A stretch of DNA of 5,071 bases. It comes from DAOTVD01 sp034437075. GTDB taxonomy: Bacteria > Chloroflexota > Anaerolineae > Aggregatilineales > J027. This document shows positions 1-3,884 of the stretch, in pieces. Where the stretch lies: positions 1-5,071 of the forward strand of contig DAOTVD010000345.1 in NCBI GenBank assembly GCA_034437075.1, read 5' to 3'. Each line of letters starts with the position of its first letter. The first letter of the stretch is position 1. A program made the position numbers and the translations under genes. Below the pieces are notes generated by a model. That model did no database searches. It saw only the letters and a program-made list of their open reading frames with translations, and had not been told where the DNA came from.

Positions 1-27
1 CTTATCTTCACGCGCACGCAGCGGTAA
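1..27 (+). CDS. 3' end of an upstream gene (partial, uncertain)
   Basis: Frame 1 from the window edge reads eight codons (LIFTRTQR) and then TAA at 25-27. In a phage head operon the gene just upstream of a decoration protein is often a protease, scaffold or portal-related gene, but eight residues do not allow identification. Frame 3 also closes nearby, at a TGA at 33-35, so the reading frame itself is not certain. Confidence 0.3.
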   Translation, partial: LIFTRTQR

Positions 28-54
28 ATGCGTGAGGCTTCGGCAAATAAACCC

Positions 55-60
55 AAGGAG
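55..60 (+). promoter_or_regulatory. Ribosome binding site deciding the start of the decoration gene
   Basis: AAGGAG lies nine bases before the ATG at 70. The in-frame upstream ATG at 28 directly follows a possible stop codon and has no Shine-Dalgarno sequence. The start at 70 (MANISIM...) is therefore preferred over the longer reading. Confidence 0.75.
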
Positions 61-69
61 AAAACCAAC

Positions 70-498
70 ATGGCCAATATCAGCATTATGGCCGCGCAGG
101 TGCGCCCCCTGAATGGCGCGATTGTGCGGCGCTTCATCGCCGGGGGGGCTGTTTCCGCAGGGGACGCGGTCTACATTCATACTGATGGCACCGTGCTACG
201 CGCCGATGCGGACGCCGTCGCCAGCGCCCAAGCGCGCGGGATTGTGGTGGGGGTCGGCACGGCGGGCGCGGCGGACGCCACCACGGGGGACGCCATCGAC
301 GTCGTGACGCATGGCCCGGTCGCGCTGGGCACCAGCGACCTGACCGATGGCGCGGTGGTGTATACCAGCACGACCGCCGGCGCCCTGAACGATACCGCGC
401 CCACGGGCGGCCCTTTTCCGTTTGTGGTCGGCTGGGCCGAGTCGCCCACTGTGCTCTACGTCGCCCCGCAGACCGCCGTTCCCGAAGCATCGACCTAA
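70..498 (+). CDS. Capsid decoration/cement-type protein (DUF2190-like)
   Basis: This 142-residue protein is probably a small capsid decoration or stabilisation protein that binds the outside of the phage head. Its composition is Ala/Gly/Thr/Val-rich with short beta-strand-like stretches. Residues 19-40 (VRRFIAGGAVSAGDAVYIHT...) match the pattern 'R.F.AG..V.AGD.VY...DG' of capsid cement proteins. A 'A.ARGIVVG' strand (54-61), a 'GDAIDVVTHGPV' strand (73-84), a 'GAVVYTSTTAGALNDT' turn (94-109) and a closing 'VVGWAESPTVLYV' strand (119-131) follow the same plan. There is no membrane segment or signal peptide. It sits 15 bp before the major capsid gene, the usual place for a decoration gene. The assignment rests on pattern and gene order; a short head-fibre protein is the main alternative. 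Confidence 0.62.
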   Translation: MANISIMAAQVRPLNGAIVRRFIAGGAVSAGDAVYIHTDGTVLRADADAVASAQARGIVVGVGTAGAADATTGDAIDVVTHGPVALGTSDLTDGAVVYTSTTAGALNDTAPTGGPFPFVVGWAESPTVLYVAPQTAVPEAST

Positions 499-500
499 GC

Positions 501-506
501 AGGAGG
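501..506 (+). promoter_or_regulatory. Strong ribosome binding site of the major capsid gene
   Basis: A complete AGGAGG lies seven bases before the ATG at 514. It fits the very high translation expected of a major capsid protein and fixes the start codon. Confidence 0.8.
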
Positions 507-513
507 TTCATTC

Positions 514-1620
514 ATGTTACTCGGCATTAACGATCTGAAGCAGTTCGCGCTGCCCACGGGCATGGACGACGGCGACCTGGCCCGCTATGCCCTGGCGGAT
601 GGCACCACCTACGAGCAATTGATCGAAACGTTGGCCGCCGGGCTGGCCGTCGCTAACGATGGGCTCATCAACGATCCGATTTTCGGCGGGCTGATGAGTA
701 TCACCCAAGAAGCGGGCATCGAATATCGCACCGGGGCCGGCAACGGCATGAGCAAGCGCAGCGAACATAGCCGCCCCGACCCGCGCCGCGCGGCCACGGG
801 CGGGCATATGTTGCCCATCCACAGCTACGACCGCGCCCTGGGCTGGACGTTCGACTTTCTGCGCAAGGCCCGCGCCGCCCAACTAGAAGCTGACATCGCC
901 GATGCGCTCTACGACATGCGCGATAACTGGGAAAAGCAACTCCTGACGCGCTTTTTCAGTAGCGCGGAAAACGCCATCGGCGCGGGCTACGACGTGCCCT
1001 TTATCGCTGGGGATGGCGGCAACGTAGACATGGTGCCCCCGCCCTACGGCGGCCAGACCTTCGCGGCCACGCATACCCATTTCGCCGTTTCGGATGACGA
1101 AGCCGCCCCGCGCGCGACCGCGCTGAACAACGCGGCCAAAAGCCTGTGGGAACACGGCTTGTTCGGCCCCTACGCGGCCATCATCCCCTTCGCGGACATC
1201 GACAGCTACACCGCGTTGGATAACTTCGTGAAGCCCGATCGGGGCATCGAATACATCAGCACCGGGACGAGCGCGCCCTATGCGCAGGCTAATTTGGGCG
1301 ACGAGCGCTATATCGGCCTTTACGAGAGCGATTATGGCGTGCTGCGGCTGTGGATCACGCCCCATTTGCCGACGGGCTACGCGGGGGTGTATAAGCCCTT
1401 TGGCCCTGGCGACGAGCGGAATCCGCTGCGCGTGCGCGTCTCGCCGGATTTGGGCGCGGGGGCGGTGCTGATGCGCGGCGAAGGCTTCCGCCAATTTCCG
1501 CTAGAGCAGGCCATTGTGCTGCATGAATTCGGCGTGGGCGTGGGGCAACGCCTGAATGGCTACTGCATCCGGTTTACTGCCGACGGCAGCGGCACCTACA
1601 CCGACCCGACGATTAGCTAA
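514..1620 (+). CDS. Phage major capsid protein, probably HK97 fold
   Basis: At 368 residues this is the largest gene of the head cassette, and it is probably the major capsid subunit. It opens with an N-arm-like segment (1-60). A polar, loop-like stretch (70-100; YRTGAGNGMSKRSEHSRPDP) could be the E-loop. A long amphipathic helix (about 104-150; DRALGWTFDFLRKARAAQLE...) would be the spine helix of the P-domain. Residues 200-245 (NNAAKSLWEHGLFGPYAAIIPFADIDSYTAL) look like the A-domain 'helix, then strand for reading a value' segment. The C-terminus (319-355; LMRGEGFRQFPLEQA...HEFGVGVGQRLNGYCIRF) ends in the strand pattern common in these proteins. No long coiled-coil scaffolding domain precedes the capsid part. 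The decoration gene before it and the connector and closure genes after it support the call. An encapsulin is unlikely because those neighbours are present. Confidence 0.75.
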   Translation: MLLGINDLKQFALPTGMDDGDLARYALADGTTYEQLIETLAAGLAVANDGLINDPIFGGLMSITQEAGIEYRTGAGNGMSKRSEHSRPDPRRAATGGHMLPIHSYDRALGWTFDFLRKARAAQLEADIADALYDMRDNWEKQLLTRFFSSAENAIGAGYDVPFIAGDGGNVDMVPPPYGGQTFAATHTHFAVSDDEAAPRATALNNAAKSLWEHGLFGPYAAIIPFADIDSYTALDNFVKPDRGIEYISTGTSAPYAQANLGDERYIGLYESDYGVLRLWITPHLPTGYAGVYKPFGPGDERNPLRVRVSPDLGAGAVLMRGEGFRQFPLEQAIVLHEFGVGVGQRLNGYCIRFTADGSGTYTDPTIS

Positions 1621-1633
1621 GCCCTCGCCCGAA

Positions 1634-1667
1634 AAATAACAAGGGGCAAAAGCCCCTTGTCCTATTT
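1634..1667 (+). terminator. Hairpin terminator after the major capsid gene
   Basis: A perfect 9-bp stem (ACAAGGGGC at 1639-1647 with GCCCCTTGT at 1652-1660) closes on an AAAA loop. It can be extended by AAATA (1634-1638) pairing with TATTT (1663-1667) across a two-base CC bulge. The A-rich left and T-rich right flanks make it potentially active in both directions, though the T-tract is interrupted. It starts 19 bp after the capsid stop and could reduce transcription into the low-copy connector genes. Confidence 0.75.
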
Positions 1668-1693
1668 ATCGGACCTGCGCCAGATATTTAACG

Positions 1694-1730
1694 ACGATAC
1701 GCTAACGATATACGCTAACGATATACGCTA
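1694..1730 (+). repeat. Three tandem copies of a 13-bp unit before the connector gene
   Basis: ACGATATACGCTA occurs twice perfectly (1705-1717 and 1718-1730). It is preceded by an 11-bp version lacking one TA (ACGATACGCTA, 1694-1704). The last copy ends directly at the AAGGAG ribosome binding site. The array lies between the capsid terminator and the next gene. Its role is unknown: it may be a protein-binding array, part of the leader, or the product of replication slippage. Confidence 0.85.
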
Positions 1731-1736
1731 AAGGAG
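1731..1736 (+). promoter_or_regulatory. Ribosome binding site of the connector gene
   Basis: AAGGAG, eight bases before the ATG at 1745, begins immediately after the last tandem repeat copy. It supports 1745 over the in-frame ATG three codons later. Confidence 0.7.
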
Positions 1737-1744
1737 AAACAACC

Positions 1745-2077
1745 ATGGACGATATGATCGCAGATATTCGGATGCTCATCGGGGACAATACCGACGGGGA
1801 CGGCGTCAAGCCGGACGGGAGCAACTTTACGGACGATGAATTGACCTTTTTTGCCAAAGACGCGCGCCATATCCACGAGGCCGCCGCGCTGGCCTGCGAG
1901 GCCCTGGCCTATATGTGGAATACGCATCCGAACTTCGACGCGGACGGCCTGCGCGTGGATCATGCGGCGGTCGCGGCGGGCTGGATGCGCGCGGCGGTGC
2001 GGTTTCGGGCCAATGCGGGCGCGCGCTTGGTGGCCGCCCGCCGCCAGGACGGCTATAGCGAGGAGGCCGCCGCATGA
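1745..2077 (+). CDS. Head-tail connector/adaptor protein (gp6/gp15-like)
   Basis: This 110-residue protein is largely helical and probably forms the ring that sits on the portal and prepares it for the tail. The opening 'IADIRMLIGDNT' (5-16) followed by 'FTDDELTFFAKDA' (28-40) is the pattern of gp6-like adaptors: 'vR..IGD......l.Deel...l..a'. A long Ala-rich helix follows (41-58; RHIHEAAALACEALAYMW). A final Arg/Ala-rich helix (74-100; AAVAAGWMRAAVRFRANAGARLVAARR) matches the usual helical end. The insert at 16-27 (DGDGVKPDGSN) is acidic and glycine-rich. The gene overlaps the head-closure gene by the ATGA at 2074-2077, so the two are probably translationally coupled. The size fits the family. 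HK97 gp6-type and SPP1 gp15-type cannot be told apart here. Confidence 0.62.
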   Translation: MDDMIADIRMLIGDNTDGDGVKPDGSNFTDDELTFFAKDARHIHEAAALACEALAYMWNTHPNFDADGLRVDHAAVAAGWMRAAVRFRANAGARLVAARRQDGYSEEAAA

Positions 2078-2433
2078 AAGCGCCGGACCTCTCCCGCTTG
2101 CGGGCTGCGCACACCGCCAGCCTAACCGCGCGTTGCGACATCCGGCGCAAAACGCCCGCCACGAACGACGCTGGCGGCCCGGCGGATACTTGGTCGGTCG
2201 TCGCGGCGGAGGTGCCTTGCCGCCTGATGCCGGAGCGCTCGCGGCGGGTTATCGAAGCGGCGGGCGGGCGCGAAAGCGGGTTTAACTACTATCGCCTCTC
2301 GTTGCCATGGGATGCCGACATCCGCCCCGATGACGAAGTACACATCGAGGGTCGGACGTACCAGGTTGTCAGTTTGTGGGATGCGCATACTCTGCGCACG
2401 GCCCGCCGCGCAGTCTTGGCGGATGTGCGTTAA
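2074..2433 (+). CDS. Head-closure / head-tail joining protein (gp16-like, Phage_H_T_join type)
   Basis: This 119-residue protein probably closes the head after DNA packaging and forms the docking surface for the tail. Its layout is that of head-tail joining proteins: a strand near the N-terminus ('ARCDIRRKTPATNDAGGPADTWSVV', 19-43) giving 'r...d.....D..G......W.......pcrl.p', a central 'PCRLMPERSRRVIEAAGGRE' (48-67), and a C-terminal small barrel. In the barrel, 'IRPDDEVHIEGRTYQVVSLWD' (83-103) matches the 'i...D.v...g..y.v......' signature. It starts within the stop of the connector gene (AGGAGG at 2061-2066, seven bases from the ATG). Its stop codon overlaps the stop of the converging gene on the other strand. 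No tail gene follows, although one would be expected. Confidence 0.68.
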   Translation: MKAPDLSRLRAAHTASLTARCDIRRKTPATNDAGGPADTWSVVAAEVPCRLMPERSRRVIEAAGGRESGFNYYRLSLPWDADIRPDDEVHIEGRTYQVVSLWDAHTLRTARRAVLADVR

Positions 2434-2861
2434 AGATTGATGCCGGGTGGGTCGCTGGCCGGGAAGCTGCCGTGTAAATCCGCGTGCAGGGGGTCATCTG
2501 ATTGGCGGCTGGGCCAATCCTCATATGCGGCCTGGGTTTTGGCGGCCATAATAAAGTCGTTGATTTCCAGGCCACCGAGCGCGGCGTTCCACCAATCGAC
2601 CGTGACGGTCGCGCCATTTAGCGTGATGCGCGGCAGATGACCATAAATTTGGGCCAGGTCGCCTACTTGCGCGATGAAGTGCAGGGCTTCGGGGAAGTCA
2701 TTCAGTTTGAAGTGACGACGCAGTATATCGGCCTCGTCATCAGTGTGGGTGATTTCCCAACCGAAAAGGTGCTTATCAAGTAAATCTTGCGCGTCTTCGT
2801 CGGATAACGCTTCGGTCGGGGTTGCGCGCAGGGTGCTCTGCGCGAGGGTTAGCATTGGCAT
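2430..2861 (-). CDS. PCD/DCoH-fold protein with substituted active site and FPASDPP tail
   Basis: This 143-residue protein has the plan of pterin-4a-carbinolamine dehydratase (4a-hydroxytetrahydrobiopterin dehydratase). It shows 'LSDEDAQDLLDKHLFGWEI' (19-37), 'ILRRHFKLNDFPEALHFIAQVGDLA' (46-70), a 'P' turn, 'ATVTVDWWNAALGGLEINDFIMAAK' (84-108). Functional enzymes carry an E-x3-H-H-P type motif and a later 'TH..GGL' histidine. By my alignment by eye this protein has Q71...H75-L76-P77 in place of the first motif, and N92-A93 in place of TH. At most one catalytic histidine therefore remains, and dehydratase activity is doubtful; a structural or binding role is more likely. Residues 110-143 form an extra tail with FPASDPPG at 133-140. 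The start is set by GAGG at 2869-2872, seven bases upstream. The gene lies downstream of the PRC-barrel gene on the same strand. Confidence 0.7.
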   Translation of the reverse strand: MPMLTLAQSTLRATPTEALSDEDAQDLLDKHLFGWEITHTDDEADILRRHFKLNDFPEALHFIAQVGDLAQIYGHLPRITLNGATVTVDWWNAALGGLEINDFIMAAKTQAAYEDWPSRQSDDPLHADLHGSFPASDPPGINL

Positions 2862-2902
2862 AGGGGTTCCTCATCTTCTCTAATTTGCTATAGTTTGGGT
2901 TG

Positions 2903-2908
2903 TGTCAA
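2903..2908 (-). promoter_or_regulatory. Possible -35 box of the PCD-like gene
   Basis: On the minus strand this reads TTGACA, a perfect -35 hexamer, 41 bases before the start codon. No convincing -10 lies at 16-18 bp: TATAGC is only 10 bp away, and the AT-rich AAATTA region matches poorly. I give it low confidence; it may be a coincidence in an AT-rich leader. Confidence 0.25.
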
Positions 2909-2935
2909 TAAAGTCCGGCGAATCGCTGTTCTGCA

Positions 2936-2962
2936 CGGTGGGGGAGGCGCGCTCCCCCACCG
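2936..2962 (-). terminator. Strong G/C hairpin after the PRC-barrel gene
   Basis: An 11-bp perfect inverted repeat (CGGTGGGGGAG at 2936-2946 with CTCCCCCACCG at 2952-2962) has a five-base GCGCG loop. It begins 17 bp after the stop of the PRC-barrel gene. No T-run follows on either strand, so it is not a textbook intrinsic terminator. It could stabilise the mRNA 3' end, aid Rho-type termination, or separate the PRC-barrel transcript from the PCD-like gene. Confidence 0.55.
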
Positions 2963-2979
2963 ATTGTGTGTGGTTCTGA

Positions 2980-3336
2980 CTAGCGGACCTGCACTTTCCA
3001 ATAGGGCTTGTAGCCGTAGTAGTTGTAAATGCGCTCTAAGAATTCGATATCGGTAGCGTCGGGCCAGTCGTTTTTGTCGAAGCCTTCGGCATTTTGCAAG
3101 CGTTCCTTGGGGATGTCCAGAATCACTTGTTCGTTGTCGGTATCCAGGGTGAACATGCCCCAGGGCATGGCAAAGAGCTTATTGCCCAGGCCCAAGAAGC
3201 CGCCGAAATCGACCACTGCATAGGCCACATGCCCGCGCACGACGTCAATCATCAATTCTTTGATCGTGCCCAGGTCTTGTTCATCCGGGTTAGTAATTGG
3301 CGTACCTATCAAAGAGCCAGCGGATAACATTTGCAT
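2980..3336 (-). CDS. PRC-barrel domain protein
   Basis: This 118-residue cytoplasmic protein is nearly all PRC-barrel. 'MLSAGSLIGTPITNPDEQDLGTIKELMIDVVRG' (3-35) gives the 'G..V.n..ge.lG.i.dlmid...G.v.Y' pattern. 'HVAYAVVDFGGFLGLGNKLFAMPWGMFTLD' (36-65) and 'QVILDIPKERLQNAEGF' (70-86) complete the barrel. The C-terminal block 'NDWPDATDIEFLERIYNYYGYKPYW' (89-113) is typical of the stand-alone bacterial subfamily. PRC barrels bind RNA or protein partners (RimM, photosynthetic reaction centre H subunit). This subfamily has no assigned reaction and is often found among stress-related genes. The longer reading to 3423 is rejected: AAAGGAAA (3341-3348) precedes the ATG at 3336, and the extra 29 residues look non-conserved. 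Confidence 0.88.
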   Translation of the reverse strand: MQMLSAGSLIGTPITNPDEQDLGTIKELMIDVVRGHVAYAVVDFGGFLGLGNKLFAMPWGMFTLDTDNEQVILDIPKERLQNAEGFDKNDWPDATDIEFLERIYNYYGYKPYWKVQVR

Positions 3337-3509
3337 GGGGTTTCCTTTGTCTATATTTTTCGGTATGCCTACCATATCAGGCCCCGCGCGCGCTGAAGGG
3401 GTGCAGGCGGTGGATTTTTGCATGGGTCAAATGGCTGAGGGCGGCGCTGTCGCCTTCATACGCAGGGTGCCGCCCAGTCCTCGCCATTTAGGCTTTTCCA
3501 GAAAAATAA
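3337..3509. other. Gene-free leader of the PRC-barrel gene
   Basis: This spacer separates the PRC-barrel start from the MITE-like element. It contains a small dyad, GGTA-TGCC-TACC, at 3362-3373, about 25 bp before the PRC-barrel start, which could be part of a regulatory site. A 7-bp inverted repeat (GGGCGGC at 3439-3445 with GCCGCCC at 3469-3475) lies further out. A minus-strand TATAGA-like sequence just before the ribosome binding site is too close to the gene to be a clear -10. No convincing promoter or gene is seen. Confidence 0.4.
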
Positions 3510-3521
3510 TTACCCCTCCCC

Positions 3522-3549
3522 AGCCCCTCCCCGAATTCAGGGAGGGGCT
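3522..3549. repeat. Left hairpin of the MITE-like element
   Basis: AGCCCCTCCC pairs with GGGAGGGGCT around CGAATTCA. A single C/A mismatch breaks an otherwise continuous 28-bp palindrome. The right arm contains GGAGGGG (3541-3547), which can act as a Shine-Dalgarno sequence for the ATG at 3553 when the hairpin is open. Confidence 0.85.
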
Positions 3550-3569
3550 ATTATGCGCACGAGTAAGTT

Positions 3570-3591
3570 CTCCCCCCGAATTCGGGGGGAG
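3570..3591. repeat. Right hairpin of the MITE-like element (perfect palindrome)
   Basis: Six C, GAATTC and six G, flanked by CT and AG, form a perfect 22-bp palindrome. The same core in the left hairpin shows that the two arms share an origin. Confidence 0.88.
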
Positions 3592-3825
3592 CTAGAGGGG
3601 GGTAAAATCAAGCCGGTATCCTTTTCGACAAAAGCAAGCGGCATAGTTAAATACTTGGAAAAGCCTTACAAGCGCGCGGGCTGGGCGATTACGGGCATGT
3701 ATACCGAGAAAGAGCGCAACATGCTCTACGTCACCATTGGCCGCTCGGAGGCGCAAGCGTTGCGCGCGCGTGTGCTAGGGGCCGACCCAGGGGCGTTTCG
3801 TGGGCGAATGGTTACAAGGTCATCT

Positions 3826-3853
3826 CTTACATTCTTTAGAATTGATGTATGCT
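3826..3853 (+). promoter_or_regulatory. Possible promoter of the 379-residue gene
   Basis: CTTACA (3826-3831; four of six matches to TTGACA) and TATGCT (3848-3853; four of six matches to TATAAT) are 16 bp apart. They lie in a locally A/T-rich stretch about 30 bp before the start codon at 3885. The position is right but both boxes are weak. Confidence 0.3.
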
Positions 3854-3884
3854 ATCCCTAAAGATAGTGTGAGGCCAAATTAAA

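Larger units (their letters stand above)
3510..3605. mobile_element. MITE-like element made of two GAATTC-centred hairpins
   Basis: The element begins TTACCCC (3510-3516) and ends GGGGTAA (3599-3605), so its ends are inverted repeats. Inside are two palindromes that are imperfect inverted copies of each other. The first has a 10-bp stem (3522-3531 with 3540-3549) around GAATTC. The second is a perfect 22-bp palindrome (3570-3591) made of CTCCCCCC, GAATTC and GGGGGGAG. A 20-bp spacer (3550-3569) separates them. There is no transposase; elements of this kind are moved in trans or spread as REP-like sequences. No clear target-site duplication is visible in the A/T-rich flanks. Confidence 0.7.
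3553..3861 (+). pseudogene. Orphan DUF2179 (YitT C-terminal-type) fragment with repeat-derived start
   Basis: The 102-codon frame has three parts. Residues 1-18 are translated MITE-like element. Residues 21-82 resemble a DUF2179 domain: 'VSFSTKASGIVKYLEK...RAGWAITGMYTEKERNMLYVTIGRSEAQALRARVLGADPGAF', matching 'GmYtg.er.vLyvvv.r.E...l+..v...DP.AF'. Residues 83-102 look unrelated and run into the promoter region of the next gene. DUF2179 normally follows the multi-pass YitT membrane domain, which is missing: the frame upstream has a stop at 3436-3438 and no hydrophobic segments. The likely history is truncation at the element. An alternative is a small stand-alone DUF2179 protein, since the frame is intact and GGAGGGG sits five bases before the ATG. 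Confidence 0.55.

Noticed and set aside
28..69. Upstream ATG extending the decoration protein by 14 residues
   Set aside because: It has no ribosome binding site and abuts a possible stop codon. AAGGAG at 55-60 clearly serves the ATG at 70.
883..1494. Minus-strand 203-codon ORF opposite the capsid gene
   Set aside because: It is a GC-rich shadow frame of the capsid gene, with no ribosome binding site and a composition typical of antisense translation.
514..1620. Encapsulin nanocompartment shell instead of a phage capsid
   Set aside because: The decoration, connector and head-closure genes around it are tailed-phage head functions, and no cargo enzyme is present.
1851..2285. Plus-strand 144-codon ORF across the connector and closure genes
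   Set aside because: It is Arg/Pro-rich out-of-frame translation of two recognisable head genes joined by a well-formed ATGA overlap.
3337..3423. N-terminal extension of the PRC-barrel protein by 29 residues
   Set aside because: A good AAAGGAAA site precedes the ATG at 3336, and the extension has no PRC-barrel similarity.
3376..3486. Minus-strand 36-codon frame (MARTGRHPAY...) in the PRC-barrel leader
   Set aside because: It has no Shine-Dalgarno sequence and no recognisable similarity, and its composition is like that of random GC-rich DNA.
3260..3595. Plus-strand 111-codon ORF opposite the PRC-barrel start and across the repeat element
   Set aside because: It covers the antisense of a confident gene, intergenic DNA and the palindromes. 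Its proline-rich end is translated repeat, and there is no ribosome binding site.
3510..3605. CRISPR repeats or a bidirectional terminator as an explanation for the paired palindromes
   Set aside because: There are only two palindromic units, in inverted rather than direct arrangement, with no spacers of regular length. T-tracts are lacking after the hairpins, and the inverted TTACCCC ends point to a MITE-like element.
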